A stretch of DNA of 64,000 bases, from NCBI RefSeq assembly GCF_016909575.1, contig NZ_JAFBGA010000003.1, positions 641,744-705,743 on the forward strand, written 5' to 3'. Position 1 is the first letter of the stretch. Each line of letters begins with the position of its first letter. This DNA is from Streptomyces sp. HB132. Its GTDB lineage: Bacteria > Actinomycetota > Actinomycetes > Streptomycetales > Streptomycetaceae. The position numbers were made by a program, and so were the translations under genes. The notes under the pieces are model-generated. The model worked only from the letters and a program-made list of their open reading frames with translations. It had not been told where the DNA came from and did no database searches. This document shows positions 53,641 through 61,608 of this stretch, one piece after another.

Positions 53641-54075
53641 ATGACCTCCTCGCGCACGGACCCGCTCACCCTCGACGTCATCCAGCTCATCGGCGGGGTC
53701 GTGGCGCGCTACCACGAGGAGTACGACCGGGCCGCGGCCACACACGCGCTGACCGGCGCGCAGGCGAGAGTGCTCGGGCTCCTCTCCCTGGAGCCGATGC
53801 CCATGCGCAAGGTCGCCAGGAAGCTGAAGTGCGAACCGTCCAACATCACGGGCATAGTCGACCGGCTCGAGCTCCGGGGCCTGGTCGAACGCCGCCCGGA
53901 CCCGGCCGACCGACGGGTGAAGCTCGCCGCGCCGACCGAGGAGGGCATCCGGACGGCGGAGCAGTTGCGGGACGCGCTGGACTTCGCCCGGGAGCCGCTC
54001 GCCGAGCTGTCGGAGGCGGAGCGGACGGTGCTGCGCGACCTGCTGCGCCGGATGCTCGGCGAGGACGCCGCCTAG
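53641..54075 (+). CDS. MarR family transcriptional regulator, 144 aa
   Basis: Winged-helix regulator: LTGAQARVLGLLSLEPMPMRKVARKL, recognition helix CEPSNITGIVDRLELRGLVER, wing RRPDPADRRVKLAAPTEEG, and dimerisation helices at both ends. ATG at 53641, predicted leaderless. Probably represses itself and the divergent oxidoreductase in response to an electrophile or phenolic compound. Confidence 0.93.
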   Translation: MTSSRTDPLTLDVIQLIGGVVARYHEEYDRAAATHALTGAQARVLGLLSLEPMPMRKVARKLKCEPSNITGIVDRLELRGLVERRPDPADRRVKLAAPTEEGIRTAEQLRDALDFAREPLAELSEAERTVLRDLLRRMLGEDAA

Positions 54076-54118
54076 AGGACGCGGCCCGGAGGGCTTCGCC
54101 CGGAGCCTCAGCGCCTCG

Positions 54119-54811
54119 TCAGCAGAAGATCCACCATCTGCAGGTCTCGGTGGGCGACGGGGTGGGCGTGGGATCGTCCGGGGGCTCCGGCTGCGTGGGA
54201 TCCGCCGGCGGTGTACCCGAGCCCGACGGCTCGGCCGGGGGCCCGGTCACGTCAGGGTCCGGGAAGGCCGGTGCCGAGGCGGAGACCGAGGGCTCCGCGG
54301 GGGCGGGGGCCGACGGGGCCGCAACGGTCGACTCGTCGTCGGCCGGCCCCTCCGTGGCCGTCGCGGAGTGGGAATCGGTGACCGGCACGACGGTGGGGAC
54401 CTCCACCGGACCGGGGTCGCCGGGCTCCGTGCTCGAGGAGGCCGACGGCGCGGGCTCGGCGGCGGACCCCTTCGCCTCGCGCACGTACTCCGAGGCCCCG
54501 CTGTCGCCCCCGGGCTCCATGGCCAGCTCGGCCAGGCTGAGAGCCCCCAGCGCCAGCACCACGCCGGCCACCGTCAGCAGCAGCGCACGGCCGCGCCTGC
54601 GGTGGCCCCGGCGCCGGCGTCCCGCCACGCCCCGCGCACGCCGGCGGTGACCGGCGCCCCCGGAGGCGTCCAGGGCCTCGGCGGCGGGCTCCGCGTCACG
54701 GCGGGAGAGGTCAGCGACGGCATAGGGAACCAGCGCGTCGGCGGGGGTGCCGCAACCGGCGCAGGCCAGCGCCCCGTTGAGGTGCCGTTGGCACGGGTGG
54801 CAGTAATCCAT
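54119..54811 (-). CDS. Zinc-ribbon, single-TM, Ser/Pro-rich protein (SCO2400-like), 230 aa
   Basis: The N-terminus MDYCHPCQRHLNG-ACAGCGTPAD has two CxxC knuckles, a zinc ribbon. A basic stretch (HRRRARGVAGRRRRGHRRRGR) precedes one TM segment (ALLLTVAGVVLALGALSLAELAM, ~75-97). The outer part is a Pro/Ser/Thr/Glu-rich stalk of ~120 residues ending in the compact tip ETCRWWIFC. I recall this as a Streptomyces family of unknown function. Topology: ribbon inside, stalk outside. Confidence 0.82.
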   Translation of the reverse strand: MDYCHPCQRHLNGALACAGCGTPADALVPYAVADLSRRDAEPAAEALDASGGAGHRRRARGVAGRRRRGHRRRGRALLLTVAGVVLALGALSLAELAMEPGGDSGASEYVREAKGSAAEPAPSASSSTEPGDPGPVEVPTVVPVTDSHSATATEGPADDESTVAAPSAPAPAEPSVSASAPAFPDPDVTGPPAEPSGSGTPPADPTQPEPPDDPTPTPSPTETCRWWIFC

Positions 54812-54934
54812 GGCGCCCGCAGACTAGACGGGCGGAGAAGGACACAGGAAGCCGCACAGGTGAAAATCCTGTGTGGAATCGAGGACTCCGGCGTACGCCG
54901 TCCCCCGCGCGTGGCACGCGACAGGATGGATTGC

Positions 54935-55507
54935 ATGAACGCTCCCGCCCCGTTCGGGCCACTCCAGTTCCAGCTCGTCCTGCTGCGCCGGATGGCCGAC
55001 CACCAGCCGGACCTCGTCGAGGAGGCCCGGCACGAACTGAGCGCCTCCCTCGCGGACATGCGGGAGGCGAACCGTCGCTGGCAGGCGATGCTGCGCGCGC
55101 CACGCGGCCGGGGCGCACTGCGCCGCTACCGCTCGGTCCTGGGCGAACCCGAGTCGTCCGTACGCCGCAGGATCGGCGACCTGGAGTGCGACGCGCTGCT
55201 GTGGCCGCTGCCGCTCTGGCCGGATCTGCGGTTCGAGGTGATGACGGGGCCCGGTGGAGCCGTGTGGAACGAATGGCTCGTCCGCGCCCCGGGTTCGGCA
55301 GGCCCCGAGCTGAGCGACGCCGCCGCTCTGCGCCCGTGGTCCTGCACCGTGGACGAGGTGGCCAGGGCGTTCGCCCCGGCGCGCCCCATGGAGGGCAGCG
55401 CTCCGACCCGCTGGGCACTGTCCTTCACCGATCCGGCCGGCGGCCGGCCCTGTGTCGCCGAGTTCACCTGGGGGCTGTTCCAGCGGCTGCTGCCCGGCGG
55501 CCCCTGA
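54935..55507 (+). CDS. Hypothetical protein, 190 aa
   Basis: Soluble protein starting MNAPAPFGPLQFQLVLLRRMADHQPDLVEEARHELS, with an Arg-rich helical part and a beta-type C-terminal half (LWPLPLWPDLRFEVMTGPGGAVWNEWLVRA, WALSFTDPAGGRPCVAEFTWGLFQRLLPGG). Family not recognised. ATG at 54935 (54926 in frame); CAGGAT seven bases upstream could be a -10, giving a leaderless mRNA. Divergent from the zinc-ribbon gene. Confidence 0.72.
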   Translation: MNAPAPFGPLQFQLVLLRRMADHQPDLVEEARHELSASLADMREANRRWQAMLRAPRGRGALRRYRSVLGEPESSVRRRIGDLECDALLWPLPLWPDLRFEVMTGPGGAVWNEWLVRAPGSAGPELSDAAALRPWSCTVDEVARAFAPARPMEGSAPTRWALSFTDPAGGRPCVAEFTWGLFQRLLPGGP

Positions 55508-55657
55508 GATCCACCGCCGCCTCCCGCCTGTCGCACCGTCAGCTCCCGGGTCCCCCCTACGGCGCACCCAGCGCGCGCCGCCCCCGCCCCGGCGGGACGA
55601 TGCCAGGAAGGCCGGCTGCCGCCGGTACCCACCGCCAGCGCTCTCGGGAGACCTGCC

Positions 55658-56695
55658 GTGACCGTCAGCCTCGATCAGTTGCGCCGCTGCCACATCGCCG
55701 TAGACCTCGGGGCCGCGAGGACCCGGGTGTACGTCAAGGGGGTGGGGCTCGTCGTGGACGAGCCGAGCGTCGCCGCCGTGAACACGCGCACCGGCTCCCT
55801 CATCGCCGTCGGCGCGCTCGCCGAGCAGATGACCGGCCGCACGCCCGCCTACATCCGCGTGGCGCGCCCGGTCTCCGGCGGAACCGTCGTCGACATCGAC
55901 ATGGCCCAGCGCATGCTGCGCCACCTGCTCGGCGAGAAGCTCCGCCGTCAGCTGCGCCGCAAGCCCCGGCTCCGGGCCGCCGCCTGCACCCCGCACGAGG
56001 CGGATCCGCTGGCCCAGCGGGCGACCGTCGAGACCCTCGTGGGCCTCGGCGCGCGACGCGTCGAGCTGGTCGACACCATGATCGCCGCGGCCGTCGGCTG
56101 CGGGCTCCCGGTCGAGCAGCCGACCGCCACCATGATCATGGTGTGCGGGGCCGCCACCACCCAGATCGCCGTGCTCTCGCTCGGCTCGATCGTGACCGCC
56201 GTGCGCATCCCGATCGGCGGGGAGGCCATCGACGAGGCGGTCATCCAGCATCTGCGCCAGCACCACGAACTGATGCTGCCCAGCCAGTCCGTGCGTCCCC
56301 TGCAACTCGCGCTCCGGGGCAACGGCCTCACGCTCAACGGCCCTGCGGTGACGGAGATCCACGGCCGTGACGTGGCCACCGGCCTGGCCCGTTCCGTGCA
56401 GGTCGACACCGCCGCGGTGCGGCAGGCGATCCACGCCCCGCTCACCGCGGTGCTCGACGGGCTGGGGAAGGTGCTGCGCGACTGCCCGCCCGATCTGGTG
56501 GCCGACATCGCGGAGTCCGGGATCGTGATGGTCGGCGGCAGCGCCCTGCTGCCGGGGCTCGACCAGATGCTGCGCGACGCCACGGGCGTGCCGGTGGCCA
56601 TCGCCGAGCGGCCCGACGTGTGCTCGGTGCTGGGGCTCGGCGCGATGCTGGACGGTACGGTCCAGCCGCTGGCCCTCGCCCCGCTCGCCGGCTGA
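55658..56695 (+). CDS. mbl: MreB/Mbl-like actin homologue, 345 aa
   Basis: Actin-fold ATPase: phosphate-1 loop VDLGAARTRVYVKGVGL (the usual Gly-Thr contact is replaced by Ala-Arg), RVARPVSGGTVVDIDMAQRML, phosphate-2-like MIMVCGAATTQIAVLSLG, IPIGGEAIDEAVIQHL, and adenosine motif VMVGGSALLPGLDQML. Matches the shorter, divergent Streptomyces Mbl rather than canonical MreB, which acts in spore-wall synthesis. The GTG at 55658 follows GGGAG by seven bases. Followed after 12 bases by a GAF sensor protein. Confidence 0.88.
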   Translation: MTVSLDQLRRCHIAVDLGAARTRVYVKGVGLVVDEPSVAAVNTRTGSLIAVGALAEQMTGRTPAYIRVARPVSGGTVVDIDMAQRMLRHLLGEKLRRQLRRKPRLRAAACTPHEADPLAQRATVETLVGLGARRVELVDTMIAAAVGCGLPVEQPTATMIMVCGAATTQIAVLSLGSIVTAVRIPIGGEAIDEAVIQHLRQHHELMLPSQSVRPLQLALRGNGLTLNGPAVTEIHGRDVATGLARSVQVDTAAVRQAIHAPLTAVLDGLGKVLRDCPPDLVADIAESGIVMVGGSALLPGLDQMLRDATGVPVAIAERPDVCSVLGLGAMLDGTVQPLALAPLAG

Positions 56696-56707
56696 GAGCC
56701 GCCACCT

Positions 56708-58213
56708 GTGGCCGGGACGCACCTGGACCTGCGGACCACCCTCCAGCACATCGTGGACACCGCGACGGCTCTGGCCGGGGCGCGCTACGGCGCCCTGGCA
56801 CTCCTCCACGGGGAGGACCGCCATGTCACCGGTCTGTTCACGTGCGGCATGAACGACGAGGAACGCCGCGTCGCGGGCCCGCTCCTGGACGGCCGTACGG
56901 GAATCCTCGGTGCTCTCGTGGACGACACGCAGGCCGTGCGCGTGGCTGATCTGACGGCCGGCCCACGCCCTCAAGGCAGGCGGACCGGGCAGCTCCCGAT
57001 GCGCTCCTTCCTCGGGGCGCCCGTCCGGGTGCACACCGAGGTCCTCGGCAGCCTCTGTGTCACCTCCGAGGAGCCGGGGCGCTTCACCGACACCGAACCG
57101 GCGCTGCTGCGGCTGCTCGCCTCCCAGGCGGCCGCGGCGATCGGCGGCGCCCACCTGTACGACGCGGCGCGGCAGAGGGAGCACTGGATCGAGGGCGCCG
57201 CCGCCGTGACCCGGGCGCTGCTGAGCGGGGCGGGCCCGGAGGACGCCCTGACGATCGTCGCCGAACGGGCCAGGATGCTGGCCCGCGCCTCGGCCGGGGT
57301 GATCCTCCAGCCGACGCCGGGCGGCGGGATGGAGATCGTCGCCGCGTCCACCCTCGACGACCCGGCCGGCCTCGTGGGTACGTCCATCGCGCCGGGTTCG
57401 CCCGTCCTCGTCCAGCTGCTGGGCGGCGAGGAGGTCCTCATCGAGGACTCCGCGACGGACGACCGGATGACGACCCCGGTACGGACCCGGTTCGGCCCCA
57501 GCATGATGCTGCCGCTGCAGAGCGGGGGCAGGCTCATCGGCACGCTCGCCCTCCCCCGGAAGCGCGGCGGCGACCCGTACACCGCGACGGACCGGCTGCT
57601 CGCCTCCCAGTTCGCCTCGCAGGCCGCGCTGGCCCTGGTGATGGCCGACGCGCAGCACTACCGGGAGCAGCTGGCGGTCTACGAGGACCGCGACCGCATC
57701 GCCCGCGACCTGCACGACCTCGTCGTACAGCGGCTGTTCGCGACGGAGATGATGCTGGAGTCGACCCGCCGCAAGGACCTGGCCGGCGACGAGGAGACGG
57801 CCGAGCTGCTGGCGAAGGCGGTCGATGAGCTGGACTCCACCATCCAGGAGGTCAGGACCGCGATCTTCGCCCTCCAGCAGCCGCCCGCCGAGGCCCCCAC
57901 GACCTTCCGCGGCCGGGTCCTGCGCGAGACGGGCGGCGCCGCGGCGGTGCTGGGCTTCCAGCCGTCGGTGCAGTTCACCGGGGCGGTGGACGCCCTGGTG
58001 ACGGAGCCGGTGGACGGCGAGCTGCTCGACGTGCTGCGCGGCGCCCTGGCCACCGCGCACCGGCGGACCGGAGTCTCGGCCGTCGAGGTGGAGGTGGACG
58101 CGACGGCGCGACTGCCCGACGGGCGTGCGGCCGTACGCCTCGCGGTCGCGGACGACGGGCGCGCCGAGGACGGCACCCGGTCCCCGACGGTCATCTGGCA
58201 GGCGCCGCTCTGA
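56708..58213 (+). CDS. GAF-domain sensor kinase-like protein with degenerate ATPase domain, 501 aa
   Basis: Two GAF domains (~10-155 and ~180-320; e.g. ALAGARYGALALLH and SFLGAPVRVHTEVLGSLCVT) and a HisKA_3 helix with RDRIARDLHDLVVQRLFATEM (phospho-acceptor His near residue 335). The C-terminal ATPase region is short: the N-box reads RGALATAHRRTG with no Asn, DDG remains, and no glycine-rich lid or G2 box precedes the stop (SPTVIWQAPL). DevS-like architecture but probably unable to bind ATP normally. No response regulator adjacent. Starts GTG 56708, 12 bases after mbl. Confidence 0.87.
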   Translation: MAGTHLDLRTTLQHIVDTATALAGARYGALALLHGEDRHVTGLFTCGMNDEERRVAGPLLDGRTGILGALVDDTQAVRVADLTAGPRPQGRRTGQLPMRSFLGAPVRVHTEVLGSLCVTSEEPGRFTDTEPALLRLLASQAAAAIGGAHLYDAARQREHWIEGAAAVTRALLSGAGPEDALTIVAERARMLARASAGVILQPTPGGGMEIVAASTLDDPAGLVGTSIAPGSPVLVQLLGGEEVLIEDSATDDRMTTPVRTRFGPSMMLPLQSGGRLIGTLALPRKRGGDPYTATDRLLASQFASQAALALVMADAQHYREQLAVYEDRDRIARDLHDLVVQRLFATEMMLESTRRKDLAGDEETAELLAKAVDELDSTIQEVRTAIFALQQPPAEAPTTFRGRVLRETGGAAAVLGFQPSVQFTGAVDALVTEPVDGELLDVLRGALATAHRRTGVSAVEVEVDATARLPDGRAAVRLAVADDGRAEDGTRSPTVIWQAPL

Positions 58214-58622
58214 GTGCGATCCGGGTGTTGGAGTGGGCGACGCCCGCGTCCTTCTTGAGCCGTCGCAGCAGCGTGTCCAGGGAGCCGGGATCGGCCGCCG
58301 TGGCGCGCACGAGGTAGTCGTGGCCTCCCGTCACGTGCACCACCTCGGTGATGCCGGGCAGCGTGAGCACCGAGCGTTCGAACTCCTCGTTCGTCGTGTC
58401 GAGACGCAGTGACACGTCGATGAAGACGACGAGGCCCGAACGGGTGTCGGCGGCGGGGTCGACGATGACCGTGAAGCCGCGGATCACCCCGTCACGGCGC
58501 ATACGGCGTACACGGTCGCCCGCGGCGTTGGCGCTGAGCCCCACGCGCACACCCAGATCGCGGTACGAGATCCGGGCGTCCTCCTGGAGGATCCCGAGGA
58601 TCTCTCTGTCCAGCCGGTCCAT
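58191..58622 (-). CDS. Lrp/AsnC family regulator, 143 aa
   Basis: AsnC-type helix-turn-helix (MDRLDREILGILQEDARISYRDLGVRVGLSANAAGDRVRRMRRDGVI) and a RAM ligand-binding domain (VVFIDVSLRLDTTNEEFERSVLTLPGITEVVHVTGGHDYLVRA). ATG at 58622; the longer frame is unsupported. Overlaps the GAF gene by 23 bases tail to tail, and is divergent from an MFS transporter it may regulate. Confidence 0.93.
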   Translation of the reverse strand: MDRLDREILGILQEDARISYRDLGVRVGLSANAAGDRVRRMRRDGVIRGFTVIVDPAADTRSGLVVFIDVSLRLDTTNEEFERSVLTLPGITEVVHVTGGHDYLVRATAADPGSLDTLLRRLKKDAGVAHSNTRIALRAAPAR

Positions 58623-58804
58623 AACGGCGATTGTGGCAGCCTCCGGCCGGAAACGGCGGTCGAGCGGTCCGCGCCGGGGCCGCGGAGGGGGCCTGGAGGA
58701 GCCTCCTGCCCATGGGGCGTCTGCCCGGCGGCGGACTCCACCCGTCCGGCCCGTATGGCGCAGCCCACCGCGCTCGCCCCGCCCCTCCCCTCTTGACTTG
58801 CGGT

Positions 58805-60013
58805 GTGGACACAACCGCCGAGCAGGACACCGCCCCGAACCGGAGCCGGTCCGCCGCCTACCGGAACCTGATCATGGCCACCATCGGCTTCACGCTCACC
58901 TTCTGGGCGTGGAACCTGATCTCCCCGCTGTCGGGGGACTTCAAGGAGCGGCTCGGGCTGAGCTCGTTCCAGCAGTCGCTCCTGGTGGCGGTCCCCGTGC
59001 TCGTGGGCTCGCTCGGGCGGATCGCGGCGGGCGCGCTGACCGACAGGTACGGCGCCAGACTGATGTTCCCCGCCGTCTCCGCCCTGACGATCGTCCCCGT
59101 GCTGCTGCTCGTCCCGGCGAAGGACTCCTACGGGGCGATGCTGGCGGTCGGCTTCCTGCTCGGACTCGGCGGTACGACGTTCGCGATCGGCATCCCCCTG
59201 GTCAACTCGTGGTTCCCGCCCGAAGAACGTGGTCTCGCGCTGGGGGTGTTCGGGATGGGCATGGGCGGCGTCGCGCTGTCCGGCTACTTCACGCCGCGGA
59301 TCGCCGAGCACGACGCGAACCTGCCGTTCTGGATCGTCGCCGGCGCGCTCCTGGTGTACTCCCTCCTCGCCACGGTGCTGATCACCGACCACCCCGACCG
59401 AAAGGTGCCGGCCGACTCGCTCGGCCACCGTCTGGGGCAGGCGGGCCGGCTACGGGTGACCTGGGAGCTCTCCGCGCTGTACGCGATCGGCTTCGGCGGC
59501 ATCGTCGCGTTCGGGGTGTATCTGCCGACGTATCTGAAGACCTGGTACGAGATGTCGCCGACCGAGGCGGGCACCAAGGCGGCGGGGTTCGCGCTGGTGA
59601 CGGTCGTCTTCCGGCCGATCGGCGGCTGGCTGTCGGACCGCGTCCACCCCGCGCTGGTCACGGCGGGGGCGCTGCTGCTGGCAGCGCTGATGGCCATCGT
59701 CCAGGCCTTCGACCCGCCCCTGTACCCGCTGGGCACGATCGCACTGCTCTGCATGGCGGCCGGGCTCGGCACCGCGAGCGGAAGCGTCTTCGCCCTGGTC
59801 TCGCAGGTGACGCCGCAGGCGAAGGTGGGCAGTGTGACCGGGATCGTCGGTGCGATGGGCGGGCTCGGCGGATTCGTGCCGCCGCTGGTCATGGGCGCGA
59901 TCTTCAGCGCGAAGGACTCGTACTCGATCGGCTTCATGCTGCTCTCGGACCTGGCACTGGCGGGCTCCGTGTACGCCTACGGCCGGATGCGGACCCTGCG
60001 GCGCGACGGCTGA
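58805..60013 (+). CDS. MFS transporter, NarK (nitrate/nitrite porter)-like, 402 aa
   Basis: Twelve predicted TM segments. NarK-type signatures: FWAWNLISPLSGDF in TM1, SLGRIAAGALTDRYGARLMFP, GLGGTTFAIGIPLVNSWFPPEERGLALGVFGMG (the nitrate-signature-like segment), and FRPIGGWLSDRV. Substrate could be nitrate/nitrite or an organic anion; no nitrate-assimilation genes are nearby. The GTG at 58805 is the best start, with no strong ribosome site. Divergent from the Lrp gene. Confidence 0.88.
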   Translation: MDTTAEQDTAPNRSRSAAYRNLIMATIGFTLTFWAWNLISPLSGDFKERLGLSSFQQSLLVAVPVLVGSLGRIAAGALTDRYGARLMFPAVSALTIVPVLLLVPAKDSYGAMLAVGFLLGLGGTTFAIGIPLVNSWFPPEERGLALGVFGMGMGGVALSGYFTPRIAEHDANLPFWIVAGALLVYSLLATVLITDHPDRKVPADSLGHRLGQAGRLRVTWELSALYAIGFGGIVAFGVYLPTYLKTWYEMSPTEAGTKAAGFALVTVVFRPIGGWLSDRVHPALVTAGALLLAALMAIVQAFDPPLYPLGTIALLCMAAGLGTASGSVFALVSQVTPQAKVGSVTGIVGAMGGLGGFVPPLVMGAIFSAKDSYSIGFMLLSDLALAGSVYAYGRMRTLRRDG

Positions 60014-60131
60014 CCGGCTGTCGTCGTCCCACGGGGTCGGCGGCGGTGGGAACGGGCCGTACGCACCGCTCGCCCACGTGCGGCGGTCCGCCCGTCCTCA
60101 CGCGGCAGCCTCCGCGGCCGCGTCGGTCTTC

Positions 60132-60137
60132 TAGGCT
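60132..60137 (+). promoter_or_regulatory. -10 element TAGGCT for matB
   Basis: TAGGCT lies seven bases before the matB GTG, predicting a leaderless mRNA. Confidence 0.5.
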
Positions 60138-60144
60138 GCGGGGT

Positions 60145-61608
60145 GTGACCTCTCTTCTGCCCGCGCTGCGCGGAGCGTCCGGCCGGACCGGCTCCCCCGA
60201 AGCCGTCCGGTTCGGCGAACACGTCCTTGACTACGCACAGTTGGCCGATGCGTCCGCCGCGCTCGCCGCCCGGATCACGGGAGCGGGGCGTGTCGCCGTC
60301 TGGGCCACGTCCACCCCGGAGACCGTGGTCGCCGTCGTGGCGGCGCTCCGGGCGGGGGTGCCCGCCGTACCGCTGAATCCGAAGACCGGCGAGCGGGAAC
60401 TCGCGCACATCGTCGCCGACAGCAGCCCCTCGGTGGTGCTGGCCGGCGCGGCCGACGAGCTGCCGTCCGCGCTGGGCGGCCTGGAGCGGCTGGACGTCAG
60501 CACCACCGCGGCCGGCCCGTCCCCGCAGACCGATCCGCCCGAGCCCTCCGCGGAGTCCCCCGCCCTGGTCGTCTACACCTCGGGCACGACGGGCCCGCCC
60601 AAGGGGGCCGTCCTGCCCCGCCGGGCGATCGCCGCGTCGCTTGACGCGCTGGAGGACGCCTGGGGGTGGACCGGCGAGGACGTCCTCGTCCACGCCCTGC
60701 CCCTGTTCCACGTGCACGGGCTGATCCTGGGCGTCCTCGGCCCGCTGCGCCGGGGCGGCTCGGTGCGGCACCTCGGGCGCTTCTCGGCCGAGGGGGTGGC
60801 CAGGGAGCTGCTCTCCGGGGGGACGATGCTGTTCGGGGTGCCCACGATGTACCACCGGCTGGCCGGGGCGCTGACCGGCCCGGACGCTCCCGGGGACCTC
60901 GCGAAGGCCCTGGCGGGCGCGCGGCTGCTGGTCTCCGGTTCGGCGGCGATGCCGGTGCACGACCACGAACGGATCGCGGCGGCCACGGGCCGCCGGGTCA
61001 TCGAGCGGTACGGGATGACGGAGACCCTGATGAACACGGGCGTACGGGCCGACGGCGCACCGCGCGCCGGAACGGTCGGCCCGCCGCTGTCGGGCGTGGA
61101 GCTCAGGCTCGTCGAGGAGGACGGCACCGTGCTCGGGGACACCGCGTCGATCGGCGAGATCCAGGTGCGCGGCCCGAACCTCTTCACCGGCTATCTGAAC
61201 CGGCCGGACGCCACGGCTGCCGCCTTCACGGAGGACGGCTTCTTCCGCACGGGCGACATGGCCACGATCGACCCCGACGGCTACGTGCGGATCGTCGGGC
61301 GCAAGGCCACCGACCTCATCAAGAGCGGTGGCTACAAGATCGGCGCGGGCGAGATCGAGAACGCCCTGCTGGACCATCCCGGTGTGCGCGAGGCCGCCGT
61401 CACCGGGGAGCCCGACGCGGACCTCGGTGAGCGGATCGTCGCGTGGGTGGTACCGGAGAACCCCGGATCGCCGCCCGCCGAGAGGGAGTTGGCGGACCAC
61501 GTGGCGGACCTGCTGGCACCGCACAAGCGCCCGCGCGTGGTCCGCTACCTGGACGCACTGCCCCGCAACGAACTGGGCAAGATCATGAAGAGGTCGCTCG
61601 TTGTCTGA
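60145..61608 (+). CDS. matB: Malonyl/methylmalonyl-CoA synthetase MatB, 487 aa
   Basis: Acyl-AMP-forming ligase making malonyl-CoA or methylmalonyl-CoA from the free diacid. P-loop VYTSGTTGPPKG (143-154), FHVHGLILGVLGPLRRGGSVRHLGRF, LLVSGSAAMPVHDHERIAAATGRRVIERYGMTETLMNT, hinge GRKATDLIKSGGYKIGAGEIE, and C-terminal Lys in PRNELGKIMKR. The sequence agrees closely with Streptomyces MatB as I know it. GTG at 60145, after the TAGGCT -10. Overlaps the next gene by 8 bases. Confidence 0.95.
   Translation: MTSLLPALRGASGRTGSPEAVRFGEHVLDYAQLADASAALAARITGAGRVAVWATSTPETVVAVVAALRAGVPAVPLNPKTGERELAHIVADSSPSVVLAGAADELPSALGGLERLDVSTTAAGPSPQTDPPEPSAESPALVVYTSGTTGPPKGAVLPRRAIAASLDALEDAWGWTGEDVLVHALPLFHVHGLILGVLGPLRRGGSVRHLGRFSAEGVARELLSGGTMLFGVPTMYHRLAGALTGPDAPGDLAKALAGARLLVSGSAAMPVHDHERIAAATGRRVIERYGMTETLMNTGVRADGAPRAGTVGPPLSGVELRLVEEDGTVLGDTASIGEIQVRGPNLFTGYLNRPDATAAAFTEDGFFRTGDMATIDPDGYVRIVGRKATDLIKSGGYKIGAGEIENALLDHPGVREAAVTGEPDADLGERIVAWVVPENPGSPPAERELADHVADLLAPHKRPRVVRYLDALPRNELGKIMKRSLVV

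Noticed and set aside
54824..58060. 1078-codon minus-strand ORF
   Set aside because: Antisense of the 190-aa protein, mbl and GAF genes; composition is that of a shadow frame.
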